Made by a program: the position numbers and the translations under genes
Notes under the pieces: model-generated
What the model was told of the DNA's origin: nothing
What the model saw: only the letters and a program-made list of their open reading frames with translations
Databases searched by the model: none
Assembly (NCBI GenBank): GCA_051859505.1
Contig: JBHYFN010000015.1
Span: 16,624-80,623 of the forward strand
Direction of reading: 5' to 3'
Length of the DNA: 64,000 nt
From: JAFIEN01 sp051859505
GTDB taxonomy: Bacteria > Pseudomonadota > Alphaproteobacteria > Rhodobacterales > Rhodobacteraceae
Shown here: piece by piece, positions 1-8,592 of the stretch
Layout of the letters: every line of letters starts with the position of its first letter
Position numbering within the stretch: the first letter of the stretch is position 1

Positions 1-297
1 CACAAGGGCATCACCGGCGGCCGCCTGTTCCGCGACTATTACCTGCGCAACACGCTTTTGCCGCAGATGACGGCCTTCGGGCTGGCGATGGGCACGGTCG
101 TGACCTCGGCGATCATCGTCGAGTCGATCTTTTCGCTGCCCGGCATCGGCACCGCGCTCAATTCGGCGATCGCCGCCAATGATTTCCCGGTCATCTACGG
201 GATCGTCATCTTCATCACCATCGCGGTCGCCACGATCATGATGCTTCTGGAATTCCTCTATCCGTTGCTTGATCCGCGGATCAAGAACCAAAGCTGA
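1..297 (+). CDS. ABC transporter permease, Opp/Dpp (DppB) type, 3' part only
   Basis: This is the C-terminal end of an inner-membrane permease; the gene begins before the window. The reading frame is open from base 1, and the 98 residues seen include the GxxTALNSAI-type stretch after VESIFSLPGIG that is usual near the end of DppB/OppB permeases. A last hydrophobic helix (IYGIVIFITIAVATIMML) and the DPR close of the family follow. The next permease starts 14 bases downstream, so it belongs to a DppB-C-D-F operon. An internal TTG at 58 could be misread as a start. The substrate is unknown; the neighbours suggest oligouronides or sugar acids rather than peptides. Confidence 0.9.
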   Translation, partial: HKGITGGRLFRDYYLRNTLLPQMTAFGLAMGTVVTSAIIVESIFSLPGIGTALNSAIAANDFPVIYGIVIFITIAVATIMMLLEFLYPLLDPRIKNQS

Positions 298-311
298 CAG
301 GAGGCGCGACC

Positions 312-1229
312 ATGTCCGTAACGGCACCCCATCCCGTTTCCGCAGCCGAGGCAGAGGCCCCCGTCCAGCCCTCGCGCCTGGCGATGCTCCTGCGCTATCT
401 GCGGCGCAACATCAGCCTGTCGCTGGGCCTGATCCTGCTTTTCATGCTCGTGGCCTTCACGGTCATCGGCTATATCATGGTCGATCCGCGCCATGCCTAT
501 CCGATGTCCGCGATGCCGCGCCAGCCGCCCAGCTGGCAATATCCGTTCGGCACCGATTTCTTCGGGCGCGACCTGCATGCCGCCCTGGTCGTCGGCATGT
601 GGCAGACCGCGGCCATCGGCCTTCTGGCCGGCGGGCTGGGCACGGTCATCGGCATCCTTCTGGGCTTTACCTCGGCCTATTTCGGCGGCTGGACGGATAC
701 GATCATCCGCTCGGTCTGCCAGATCCTGACCCCGATCCCGGCGCTGCTGATCCAGATCGTCATCGCGGGCACGCTCGACAAGCGCTATGTGACGGTGCTG
801 ACCATGGCCTGGATCATCGCGATCCTGGCCTGGATGTGGCCCACGCTGGTGATCCGGGCGCAGGTCCTGACGATGAAAGAGCGCGAGTTCGTCTCGGTCG
901 CCAAGCTTTCCGGGGTCAGCGATTTCGGCATCATCTTCAAGGAGATCATGCCCAACCTTCTGCCCTTCATCGCCGCCGCCTTTGTCGGCGGGGTCTTTGC
1001 CGCGGTCTTTGCCTCGTTCTACCTCGCCGTGCTTGGCCTCGGGCCGCTGCGCGAGCCTTTGCTCGGCAATATCATCTGGTCGGCCCAGTCGCAGGGCGCC
1101 TTCTTCAACGGCTGGTGGTGGTGGCCGATCGCGCCCACGGTGGCGATGATCCTGATCCTGGGCTCGCTTGCCCTTATCAACATGGGGCTGGACGAACTGG
1201 CCAATCCCCGCGTGCGCAAGACGGAATAG
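312..1229 (+). CDS. ABC transporter permease, Opp/Dpp (DppC) type
   Basis: Second inner-membrane subunit of the importer, 305 aa, the normal DppC length. It has a cytoplasmic N-terminus, a first membrane helix at about residues 34-56, and the DppC motif FGTDFFGRD at 79-87. The ATPase-contacting EAA-like loop lies at about 191-219 (REFVSVAKLSG..IMPNLLP), with further helices to the C-terminus. The ATG has a good AGGAGG site 8 bases upstream. It lies between the DppB-like fragment and two ATPase genes. The family is certain. The substrate is inferred only from the uronate and aldonate enzymes downstream. Confidence 0.95.
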   Translation: MSVTAPHPVSAAEAEAPVQPSRLAMLLRYLRRNISLSLGLILLFMLVAFTVIGYIMVDPRHAYPMSAMPRQPPSWQYPFGTDFFGRDLHAALVVGMWQTAAIGLLAGGLGTVIGILLGFTSAYFGGWTDTIIRSVCQILTPIPALLIQIVIAGTLDKRYVTVLTMAWIIAILAWMWPTLVIRAQVLTMKEREFVSVAKLSGVSDFGIIFKEIMPNLLPFIAAAFVGGVFAAVFASFYLAVLGLGPLREPLLGNIIWSAQSQGAFFNGWWWWPIAPTVAMILILGSLALINMGLDELANPRVRKTE

Positions 1230-1233
1230 GCCG

Positions 1234-2235
1234 ATGACAGCAACCTCACGCAGCCAACCCGTCCTGCGGGTGCAGGGTCTTGAAGTGACCTATTACACCG
1301 ATCTGGGCCGGGCGAAGGCGCTGGACGATGTGACCTTCACCCTTGGTGCGGGCGAAAAGATGGGCATGGTCGGCGAAAGCGGATCGGGCAAATCGACGCT
1401 CGCGCTGGCGATGATGCGGATGATCAAGCCGCCCGGAAGGATCGAGGGCGGCACCGTCCATGTCGGCGAGACCGAGCTGATGCGCCTTTCCGAAGAGGGG
1501 ATGCGCAAGGCGCGCCTGTCGAAGATCGCCTATATCCCGCAGGGCGCGATGAACTCGCTCAACCCGGTCACGCGGATCGGGTCGCAGCTTGTCGATGCGG
1601 TGAAATCCCATGCGACGGGCGAAAGCAAATCCGCCATCAAGGAGCGCGGGATGGCGGCGCTGCGCTCGGTCGATCTGGATGAGCGGGTGTTCAACATGTA
1701 TGCCCACGAGCTTTCGGGCGGCATGAAACAGCGGGTCTGCATCGCCATCGGCATCCTGCTGCAGCCGCAGGTCATCATCGCGGACGAACCCACCAGCGCG
1801 CTTGACGTGGTGACGCAGCGGCAGGTGATGGAGACGATCGACCGCGTCAAGGACGAGATCAACGCCGCCGTCATCCTGATCGGGCATGACATGGGGCTGA
1901 TGGCGCAATTCGTCGACAAGGTCGCGGTGATGTATGCCGGCCGCCTGGTCGAGGTGGCGACCGTGCGCGACATGTTCACCAGCCCCAAGCACCCCTACGC
2001 CCAGGCCCTGATCGACAGCCTGCCCAACCTTGACAACAAGGGGGTGTTTCAGGGGATCCCGGGCCTTGCGCCCTCGCTTCTGCGGCTGCCCTCGGGCTGT
2101 GCCTTCCATCCGCGCTGCGCCCGGGCGGTCGAGAGCTGCAAGCAGGTCCGCCCCGAGGTGAGCCATATCGGGGACGGCCGGCTTGTGACCTGCCACCTGT
2201 TCGACAAGGAGGCAGCACATGTCCAATCTGCTTGA
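1234..2235 (+). CDS. ABC transporter ATP-binding protein, Opp/Dpp (DppD) type
   Basis: Cytoplasmic ATPase subunit, 333 aa. Walker A GESGSGKS is at 47-54, the signature LSGGMKQR at 160-167, Walker B IIADEPTSALD near 181-191, and the switch His in LIGHDMG. The C-terminal oligopeptide-transporter extension carries the conserved Cys cluster (SGCAFHPRC..C..C) found in Opp/Dpp ATPases. The ATG at 1234 is chosen because it sits 4 bases after the permease stop and begins the family-like N-terminus; an in-frame upstream ATG lies inside the permease gene. Its 3' end overlaps the next ATPase by 17 bases, so the two are translationally coupled. Confidence 0.95.
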   Translation: MTATSRSQPVLRVQGLEVTYYTDLGRAKALDDVTFTLGAGEKMGMVGESGSGKSTLALAMMRMIKPPGRIEGGTVHVGETELMRLSEEGMRKARLSKIAYIPQGAMNSLNPVTRIGSQLVDAVKSHATGESKSAIKERGMAALRSVDLDERVFNMYAHELSGGMKQRVCIAIGILLQPQVIIADEPTSALDVVTQRQVMETIDRVKDEINAAVILIGHDMGLMAQFVDKVAVMYAGRLVEVATVRDMFTSPKHPYAQALIDSLPNLDNKGVFQGIPGLAPSLLRLPSGCAFHPRCARAVESCKQVRPEVSHIGDGRLVTCHLFDKEAAHVQSA

Positions 2236-3223
2236 GCTCAAGGGCGTCACGAAAAGCTATTCCCGCGGCCTGATCAACGCCCAGTCGAATGTCGCCCTGC
2301 GCGACATCAACCTGACGCTCAAGGAGGACGAGCCGACGATCCTGACCGTGGCCGGCGAAAGCGGCTCGGGCAAGACGACGATGGCGATGCTGCTTCTGGG
2401 CTTCATCCCGCCGACCGAGGGTCAGATCATCTATCGCGGGCAGGACATCACCAAGCTGCGCGGCAAGGACAAGATCGAATACCGCCGCGAAGTGCAGGCG
2501 GTGTTTCAGGATCCCTTCGCCGTGTTCAACCCGTTCTATACGGTCGATCACCTGCTGACGGTGCCGATCAGGCGCTTCAAGCTGGCCAAGACACGGGCGC
2601 AGGCGCGCGACAAGATGGATGCGGCGCTGACCGCCGTGGGCCTGCGCCCCGAGGATGTGCTGGGCCGCTTCCCGCATCAGCTTTCGGGGGGGCAGCGGCA
2701 GCGGATCAACGTGGCGCGTGCGCTGCTGCTGAAACCGCGGCTACTGGTGGCGGATGAGCCCGTGTCGATGGTCGATGCCTCGCTCCGCGCCAATATCCTT
2801 GAAACCCTGCGCAACCTGCAGCGCGATCATGGCGTCTCGATCATCTATATCACCCATGACCTGACCACCGCCTATCACATCGCCAAGTCGATCATCGTGC
2901 TTTATCGTGGCGGGGTGATGGAGGCGGGCAATGTGGATGATGTCATCAAGTCGCCGCAGCATCCCTATACAAGGCTTCTGGTCGACTCGATCCCCTGGCC
3001 CAACCTCGACCAGCGCTGGGGCGAGACCAAGATCATCGCCCGCGAACAGGGCGGCGTGGCGGGCGGCTGTCCGTTCCAGTCGCGCTGTCCGCATGCGATG
3101 CCCCAATGCGCCACCCGGCCGCCGCTGTACCAGATCAAGCCGGAACAGGCCGCCGCCTGCTACCTGCATTCCGAAAACCCCGAGGTCGCCTCCGAGCGGC
3201 TGACCGAGCTTCTTCCTGTGTGA
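2219..3223 (+). CDS. ABC transporter ATP-binding protein, Opp/Dpp (DppF) type
   Basis: Second ATPase of the importer, 334 aa. Walker A GESGSGKT is at 46-53, signature LSGGQRQR at 155-162, and Walker B LLVADEPVSMVD at 175-186. The usual TSALD reads VSMVD here. The C-terminal Cys-rich extension (GGCPFQSRCPHAMPQC) matches the oligopeptide/dipeptide transporter domain. It starts within the end of the DppD-like gene and ends 4 bases before uxuA, so importer and catabolic genes form one transcription unit. A binding protein for this importer is not visible and probably lies upstream of the window. Confidence 0.95.
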   Translation: MSNLLELKGVTKSYSRGLINAQSNVALRDINLTLKEDEPTILTVAGESGSGKTTMAMLLLGFIPPTEGQIIYRGQDITKLRGKDKIEYRREVQAVFQDPFAVFNPFYTVDHLLTVPIRRFKLAKTRAQARDKMDAALTAVGLRPEDVLGRFPHQLSGGQRQRINVARALLLKPRLLVADEPVSMVDASLRANILETLRNLQRDHGVSIIYITHDLTTAYHIAKSIIVLYRGGVMEAGNVDDVIKSPQHPYTRLLVDSIPWPNLDQRWGETKIIAREQGGVAGGCPFQSRCPHAMPQCATRPPLYQIKPEQAAACYLHSENPEVASERLTELLPV

Positions 3224-3227
3224 GATC

Positions 3228-4217
3228 ATGATCAGAATAGCCGAATTCATCGCGCCCACGCCCACGCCGGTGTGGAAACTCGCCCAGCAGGCGGGCGTCA
3301 CGCTGGCCGTGGGCGGCCTGCCCTTCGACGATCTGCGCCCCGGCGAGGGGCTGTGCGACCTTGCCCCCCTCACGCGCATGAAACAGCGCTACGAGGATAA
3401 CGGCTTTGAACTGGTGGTGATCGAGGCGCGCCCGCCGCTGAACCTGGCCAAGCGGGGCCTGCCGGGGCGGGATGCAGAGATCGACACCGTCTGCACCCTG
3501 ATCGAGAACATGGGCAAGCTCGGCATCCCGGTCTGGTGCTATGAGTGGATGACGGATTTCAACTGGGTCCGCACCGACATGGCCATGCCCTCGCGCGGGG
3601 GGTCTGTCGTCACGAGTTTCGACGTGAACGACGTGCCCGAGGATCTGACGACAGAGCCGCCCATCGACGAGGAAAAGCTGTGGGAGACGCTGGAATATTT
3701 CCTGGCCCGCGTCCTGCCGGTGGCCGAAAAGGCAGGCGTCAAGCTCTCGATGCATCCCGACGACCCGCCGCTTTCGCCCATCCGGGGCGTGGGGCGGATC
3801 ATGCGCAGTGTCGAGAATTACCAGCGCCTGATCGACCTTGTCCCCAGCCCGATGAACACGATCACCCTCTGTCAGGGCAATTTCACTCTGATGACGGATG
3901 ACCTGCCCTCGGTGATCCGCCATTTCGGCAACAAGATCAGCTTCGTCCATTTCCGCGATGTGCAGGGCGTGCCGACGAAGTTCCACGAAACCTGGCACGA
4001 CGCCGGCAAGACCGACATGCTGGCCTGCATGAAGGCCTATCGCGACATCGGCTTTGACGGCGTGCTGCGGCCCGACCATGTGCCCACGGTCGAGGGCGAC
4101 AGCAACGAGGATGCGGGCTATTCCGCCTTCGGGCGGCTTTACGCCATCGGCTATATCCGGGGGCTGCAGGAAGCCGTGTACGGGGAAGGCAAGTCCGGGG
4201 AAGGCAAGGCGCAATGA
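3228..4217 (+). CDS. uxuA: mannonate dehydratase, UxuA type
   Basis: Predicted to dehydrate D-mannonate to 2-keto-3-deoxy-D-gluconate in glucuronate catabolism, in the cytoplasm. The 329-aa protein is a TIM-barrel xylose-isomerase-like enzyme with UxuA landmarks: MHPDDPP (about 185), TLCQGN, HFRDVQG and RPDHVPT near the C-terminus. These supply the His, Cys and Asp metal ligands of the family. It is somewhat shorter than E. coli UxuA (about 390 aa), as in other short bacterial forms. Four bases separate it from the ATPase gene and its stop overlaps the next ATG (ATGA). A second, unrelated mannonate dehydratase (ManD type) lies 2 kb downstream. Confidence 0.92.
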   Translation: MIRIAEFIAPTPTPVWKLAQQAGVTLAVGGLPFDDLRPGEGLCDLAPLTRMKQRYEDNGFELVVIEARPPLNLAKRGLPGRDAEIDTVCTLIENMGKLGIPVWCYEWMTDFNWVRTDMAMPSRGGSVVTSFDVNDVPEDLTTEPPIDEEKLWETLEYFLARVLPVAEKAGVKLSMHPDDPPLSPIRGVGRIMRSVENYQRLIDLVPSPMNTITLCQGNFTLMTDDLPSVIRHFGNKISFVHFRDVQGVPTKFHETWHDAGKTDMLACMKAYRDIGFDGVLRPDHVPTVEGDSNEDAGYSAFGRLYAIGYIRGLQEAVYGEGKSGEGKAQ

Positions 4218-5071
4218 AGATCGCCGTCACCGGCAGCACCGGCCGGATCGGGTCCGAGGTCGTCCGTCAGGCGCTGGCCCGCGGGGACGAGGTGGTGGGG
4301 ATCGACCGGACTGCACCAGAGGCCGCCCCTGAGACCGCCCCCGAGACCGCCCCTGAGGGCTACAGCTTCGTTCTGGCCGAGGCCACGGATTACGAGGCGA
4401 TGGTCGAGGGGCTGAAGGGCTGCGACGCGCTGATCCATATGGCGGCCATCCCCTCGCCGGGGAACCATCCCGACCATATCGTGCATAACAACAACGTCGT
4501 GGGCAGCTACAACGCGCTGCGCGCCGCGCTTGAGAACGGCATCTTCCGCATCTGCCAGGCCTCGAGCGTCAATGCCATCGGCCACGCCTTCAGCAAGACC
4601 CCGCGCTACGACTATTTCCCGCTGGACGAAGAGCATCCCAACTATTCCGAGGATCCCTATTCCCTGTCGAAATGGATCTGCGAACAGCAGGCCGATGCCT
4701 TTGTCCGGCTGGACCCGCGCATGAGCATCGCCAGCCTGCGGTTTCACTGGGTGACTTCCGATCTGCCGCTGATGTGGGAAACCTACAAGGCGGGCGAGTG
4801 GAAGTTCAGCCACAACCTGAACGCCTATACCCGGCTTGATTGCGCGGCGGATGCCTGCCTGCGCGCGGTGGACCGGGATCTGGGCGGGCATGAGGTCTTC
4901 TACATCGTGGCCCCCGATACCGGCGTGGCCACCCCCAGCCTGACCCTGGCCGCCGAGCATTATCCCGATGTCCCGATCCGGGGCGACATGTCGGGGCGCA
5001 GGTCGTTCTTTTCCTCGGCCAAGGCCGAGCGTCTGCTGGGCTGGTCCCATCCGCCGTTGAAGGAGGTCTGA
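4214..5071 (+). CDS. NAD-dependent epimerase/dehydratase family protein, likely uronate dehydrogenase
   Basis: Extended short-chain dehydrogenase of 285 aa with an N-terminal Rossmann motif TGSTGRIG (6-13), an HMAAIPSP stretch after beta-4, and the catalytic YSLSK (Tyr-xxx-Lys) with an upstream SSVNAIG serine. Uronate dehydrogenases of this family oxidise D-glucuronate or D-galacturonate to the aldaro-lactone. That role fits the lactonase gene one base downstream and uxuA, which it overlaps by 4 bases. A different sugar oxidation is possible. Residues about 34-48 are an odd Pro/Glu/Ala insertion encoded by a 12-bp tandem repeat, just after the NAD-binding beta-2 strand. Confidence 0.8.
   Translation: MKIAVTGSTGRIGSEVVRQALARGDEVVGIDRTAPEAAPETAPETAPEGYSFVLAEATDYEAMVEGLKGCDALIHMAAIPSPGNHPDHIVHNNNVVGSYNALRAALENGIFRICQASSVNAIGHAFSKTPRYDYFPLDEEHPNYSEDPYSLSKWICEQQADAFVRLDPRMSIASLRFHWVTSDLPLMWETYKAGEWKFSHNLNAYTRLDCAADACLRAVDRDLGGHEVFYIVAPDTGVATPSLTLAAEHYPDVPIRGDMSGRRSFFSSAKAERLLGWSHPPLKEV
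4319..4357 (+). repeat. in-frame 12-bp tandem repeat, three units
   Basis: Three 12-base units (GAGGCCGCCCCT, then GAGACCGCCCCC and GAGACCGCCCCT) run at 4319-4354 inside the dehydrogenase gene and encode repeated ETAP. The unit length keeps the frame, so copy number could change without inactivating the gene. Confidence 0.85.
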
Positions 5072-5072
5072 G

Positions 5073-6176
5073 ATGCCTGTCTACGCCTATGCCGGAAGCG
5101 AGACGCGCGGCAGCGGGCGCGGGATCACCCGGTTCCTCTGGGACGAGGACCGCGGCAGCCTGACCCCGCTGGGCGAGGTGACGGGGATCGAGGATGCGAT
5201 CTGGCTGGTGGTCGATGCGCCCTCGCGCCGGCTTTATGCCTGTTCGGCCAGCGGGGGGAGGGAAAGCACCGTCCATGCCTATGCCATTGACCCCGCGACG
5301 GGCGATCTGACCTGGCTGAATGCGCAGGCGGCGGGGGGCGGGGATTGCTGCCATGCCAGCCTTTCGCAGGACGGCCGGTTCCTGATGGTGGCCAATTACA
5401 ACGGCGCCCCGCCCCCCGGCAGCCCGGATGCGGCGGCGCGGATCTTTCCGGTGACGGATCAGGGGCTTGGCCCCGCGACCGCCACCCTGCGCCATACCGG
5501 CGACGGCCCCAATGCGGCGCGGCAGGAGCGGGATCATGCGCATTGGATCCTGCAACGTCCGGGCTCTGACAGGGTGCTGGTCTCGGATCTGGGGATCGAC
5601 CGGCTGGTCGCCTATGACCTTGGCCCCGAGGGCTCTGCCACGCCGCGGCCCGAGGGCGACCTGATCACCGCCCCCGGCCTTGGCCCGCGGCACGGCGCCT
5701 TCACGCCCGACGGCGGGCGGCTGTTCGTCATCACCGAGCTGATCGCCACGGTGCTGAGCATCGAGTGCGGCGAGGGGGCCGGGGCAGGGGCGGCAGCAGG
5801 GGGTTTGCGGCTGGTTGACAGCCTGCCCGTCGCCGGGCCGCCGGGCGGGCGGGTGCAGCCTTCGGGCATCGTGATGACGCAGGATGCGCGCTTCCTGTTC
5901 GGCGCCCTGCGCGGGGTGGACGAGGTGATCGGCCTGACCTTCGATCCCGCCACCGGCAAGCTGGCCCAGACCGGGCGCTGGCCCTCGGGCGGGGCCAATC
6001 CGCGCGACCTGACGCTTTCGCCGGGCGGGCGGTTCCTGCTGGTCGCCCATCAGGACGGGCAGGCTCTGACCCTGCACGGCGTCGATCCCGCAACCGGCAC
6101 CCTGACCGGCCCCGCCCGCACCCAGGCGCTGCACACGCCCATGCTGATCAAGTTCGCGGTGTTCGAGGACAGCTGA
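5073..6176 (+). CDS. lactonase family protein, YbhE-type beta-propeller
   Basis: Predicted cytoplasmic seven-bladed beta-propeller lactonase (6-phosphogluconolactonase YbhE/3-carboxymuconate cyclase fold), 367 aa. Family landmarks are QDGRFLMVANYNG, DHAHWI, VSDLGIDRLVAYDL, GPRHGAFTPDG..FVITEL and GGRFLLVAHQDG. Each is an expected position on a blade or the active face. In this operon it most likely opens the aldarolactone or aldonolactone made by the upstream dehydrogenase rather than 6-phosphogluconolactone; that is inference from context. It starts one base after the dehydrogenase stop. A Gly/Ala-rich segment (GEGAGAGAAAGG, about 232-243) interrupts one blade loop. Confidence 0.85.
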   Translation: MPVYAYAGSETRGSGRGITRFLWDEDRGSLTPLGEVTGIEDAIWLVVDAPSRRLYACSASGGRESTVHAYAIDPATGDLTWLNAQAAGGGDCCHASLSQDGRFLMVANYNGAPPPGSPDAAARIFPVTDQGLGPATATLRHTGDGPNAARQERDHAHWILQRPGSDRVLVSDLGIDRLVAYDLGPEGSATPRPEGDLITAPGLGPRHGAFTPDGGRLFVITELIATVLSIECGEGAGAGAAAGGLRLVDSLPVAGPPGGRVQPSGIVMTQDARFLFGALRGVDEVIGLTFDPATGKLAQTGRWPSGGANPRDLTLSPGGRFLLVAHQDGQALTLHGVDPATGTLTGPARTQALHTPMLIKFAVFEDS

Positions 6177-6204
6177 CCCGAAACCGCCATCGGAAGGAAA
6201 GACA

Positions 6205-7416
6205 ATGAAGATCAGGGATATCAAGGTCATCGTCGCCTCGCCGGGGCGCAATTTCGTGACCGTGAAGATCCTCACCGACGAGGGCCTGTACGGCATCGGC
6301 GACGCCACCGTGAACGGGCGCGAGAAGGCGGTCGTCGCCTATCTCGAGGAACATGTGATCCCCTGCCTGATCGGCCGCGACCCGATGCAGATCGAAGACA
6401 TCTGGCAATACCTTTACAAGGGCGCCTATTGGCGGCGCGGGCCGATCACCATGGCCGCGATCTCGGGCATCGACATGGCGCTTTGGGATATCAAGGGCAA
6501 GGCGGCGAACATGCCGCTGTATCAGCTGCTTGGCGGCGCCTCGCGCGAGAAGGTTCTGATCTACCAGCATGTCGGCGGCCTGACGATCGAGGAGACGGTC
6601 GAAGGCGTGGCGCGGCTCAAGGAACAGGGGCTCGAGGCGATCCGGGCGCAGGTCTCGATCCCCGGCCTGCCGCCGATCTATGGCACCGGCAAGGCCAAGG
6701 ATCAGGATTCGGATGTGTTCCGCCAGGGCCTGCCCATTGAAGAGGTCTGGGCCACCCACAAATACCTGCCGCTGGTCCCCAAGCTGTTCGAGAAGCTGCG
6801 CGATACGGTGGGCTATGACGTGCACCTCTTGCACGATGTCCACCACCGCCTGACCCCCATCGAGGCCGCGCGGCTGGGCAAGGATCTGGAACCCTTCCGC
6901 CTGTTCTGGCTCGAGGATGCGGTGCCGGCCGAACTGCAGGAGGGCTTCCGCCTGATCCGCCAGCACACCACCACGCCGCTGGCACTGGGCGAGATCTTCA
7001 ACACGATCTGGGATTGCACCACGCTGATCTCGGAACAGCTGATCGACTATATCCGCGTCACCTCGGTTCATGCCGGCGGCGTCACCGGCCTGCGCCGCAT
7101 CTTCGATTTCGCCTCGATCTATCACGTGCGCAGCGCCTGCCACGGGCCGATGGATGTCTCGCCCGTGGCGATGGGGGCGAATGTCCATGTCGACCGCTGG
7201 GTGCCCAATTTCGGCATCCAGGAGTACTCAGGCTATACCGAGGCCACGCATGAGATGTTCCCGCATGCCTGGAGCCAGGACAAAGGCTATCTCCTGACCG
7301 GCGAGGCACCGGGGCATGGCGTCGATATCGACGAGAAAATCGCCGCGAAATACCCCTATGAGCGCGCCTATCTGCCCGTGGCCCGCGCCACCGATGGCAC
7401 ATTGTGGAGCTGGTGA
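6205..7416 (+). CDS. manD: D-mannonate dehydratase, ManD/RspA type (enolase superfamily)
   Basis: Enolase-superfamily dehydratase, 403 aa, start backed by GGAAGG 9 bases upstream. Residues Arg147 (AIRAQV) and Tyr159 (PPIYGTG) match the base pair described for Novosphingobium ManD. LLHDVHHR (about 208-215) gives the first Mg ligand and the catalytic His, LEDAVPAE the second ligand, and LGEIFNT the third. The CHGPMDVSPV loop and the WxPNFGIQEY ending also fit this family. The product would be 2-keto-3-deoxygluconate, the same as from the unrelated UxuA in this operon. Some members of this family are catalytically weak or act on gluconate, so the substrate is not proven. Confidence 0.85.
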   Translation: MKIRDIKVIVASPGRNFVTVKILTDEGLYGIGDATVNGREKAVVAYLEEHVIPCLIGRDPMQIEDIWQYLYKGAYWRRGPITMAAISGIDMALWDIKGKAANMPLYQLLGGASREKVLIYQHVGGLTIEETVEGVARLKEQGLEAIRAQVSIPGLPPIYGTGKAKDQDSDVFRQGLPIEEVWATHKYLPLVPKLFEKLRDTVGYDVHLLHDVHHRLTPIEAARLGKDLEPFRLFWLEDAVPAELQEGFRLIRQHTTTPLALGEIFNTIWDCTTLISEQLIDYIRVTSVHAGGVTGLRRIFDFASIYHVRSACHGPMDVSPVAMGANVHVDRWVPNFGIQEYSGYTEATHEMFPHAWSQDKGYLLTGEAPGHGVDIDEKIAAKYPYERAYLPVARATDGTLWSW

Positions 7417-7417
7417 G

Positions 7418-8572
7418 ATGAAGATCACCGATATCAAACCCTTCCCCGTCTGGATCGGCCACCGCAACCAGATGCTCGTGAAGGTCGAAACCGACGAGGG
7501 GATTTTCGGCTGGGGTGAAAGCGGGCTGTCGGGGCGGGAAAAGGCGGTCACCGGCGCGGTCGAACATTTCCGCGAATTCCTGATCGGCCGCGACCCCACG
7601 CTGATCGGCGCGATCTGGCAGGAGGTCTACCGCAGCCAGTATTTCGAAGGCGGCCGCGTGCTGCAGGCCGCCCTTTCCGCCATCGACATCGCGCTCCATG
7701 ACATCAAGGGCAAGGCGCTCGGCGTGCCGGTGCATCAGCTCTTGGGCGGCAAGCAGCGCGAGGTGATCCCCACCTTCGCCTCGACCTCGAGCGCCAAGCA
7801 CGACACGATGATCGAACAGGCGCAAAAGCTGATGGCGGCGGGCTGGACCGCGATCCGGTTCTTCCCCGATTTCACCGACAAGGACGGCATCTTCGAGCCG
7901 CGCGAACATGTCGCCAGCACCGCCCGCGCCTGTGTGAGAGGCCGCGAGGCGCTGGGGGACGAGGTCGTTCTCGGCATCGACTGGCACCACCGGCTGAGCG
8001 TGGCCGAGGCGGCAAGCTTTTGCCAGAAGATGCCCTCGGGCACACTCGATTTCCTCGAAGAACCGATCCGCGACGAGACGCCCGAGGCCTATGAGCAGCT
8101 TCGCCGCCTGACCGACGTGCCCTTCGCCATCGGCGAGGAGTTCGCCTCGAAATGGCAGTTCCTGCCGTATATCGAACGCGGCCTGCACGAGTTCAACCGG
8201 ATCGACATCTGCAACGTGGGCGGGCTGACCGAGGCGATGAAGGTCGCCGGCTGGTCCGAGGCGCATTACGTCGACATGATGCCGCACAACCCGCTGGGGC
8301 CGGTCTGCACGGCCGCCACCATCCATTTCGCCGCGGCCGTGGCGAATTTCGCCTGGCTGGAAACCCGCGTGAACCCCGACGACCTTTACGGCGGCGGCGC
8401 GGGCGATGACGTGTTTACCGAAGCGCCGCGCCTTGAGGGCGCGGTCTATCCCGTGCCCGACAGCCCCGGCCTCGGCATCGAGATCGACGAGGCGGCGCTC
8501 ACGCGCGAATCCTTCCGCTTCTGGGAAGCGCCGCATCTGCGGCGGCGCGACGGTTCCGTTACAAACTGGTAA
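7418..8572 (+). CDS. enolase-superfamily sugar-acid dehydratase, galactonate-dehydratase-like
   Basis: Mandelate racemase/muconate lactonising family protein, 384 aa. The metal-ligand series is visible: GIDWHHR (Asp with His two residues on, as in DgoD), DFLEEPI, and FAIGEEF. DICNVGGLTEAMKVAG and MPHNPLGPV supply the later active-site positions, and the last resembles the PHCPLGP stretch of galactonate dehydratases. It probably dehydrates an aldonate or aldarate to a 2-keto-3-deoxy acid. The ATG at 7418 is chosen because it overlaps the ManD stop region (TGAGATG) and starts the family N-terminus; an upstream in-frame ATG lies inside manD. Exact substrate unknown. Confidence 0.82.
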   Translation: MKITDIKPFPVWIGHRNQMLVKVETDEGIFGWGESGLSGREKAVTGAVEHFREFLIGRDPTLIGAIWQEVYRSQYFEGGRVLQAALSAIDIALHDIKGKALGVPVHQLLGGKQREVIPTFASTSSAKHDTMIEQAQKLMAAGWTAIRFFPDFTDKDGIFEPREHVASTARACVRGREALGDEVVLGIDWHHRLSVAEAASFCQKMPSGTLDFLEEPIRDETPEAYEQLRRLTDVPFAIGEEFASKWQFLPYIERGLHEFNRIDICNVGGLTEAMKVAGWSEAHYVDMMPHNPLGPVCTAATIHFAAAVANFAWLETRVNPDDLYGGGAGDDVFTEAPRLEGAVYPVPDSPGLGIEIDEAALTRESFRFWEAPHLRRRDGSVTNW

Positions 8573-8592
8573 AGCCCGAAAGGCAAAGACCC

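Noticed and set aside
4281..5071. Frameshift or insertion damage in the dehydrogenase because of the ETAP repeat
   Set aside because: The 12-bp units keep the frame and both the NAD site and YSLSK are intact, so the gene is taken as functional.
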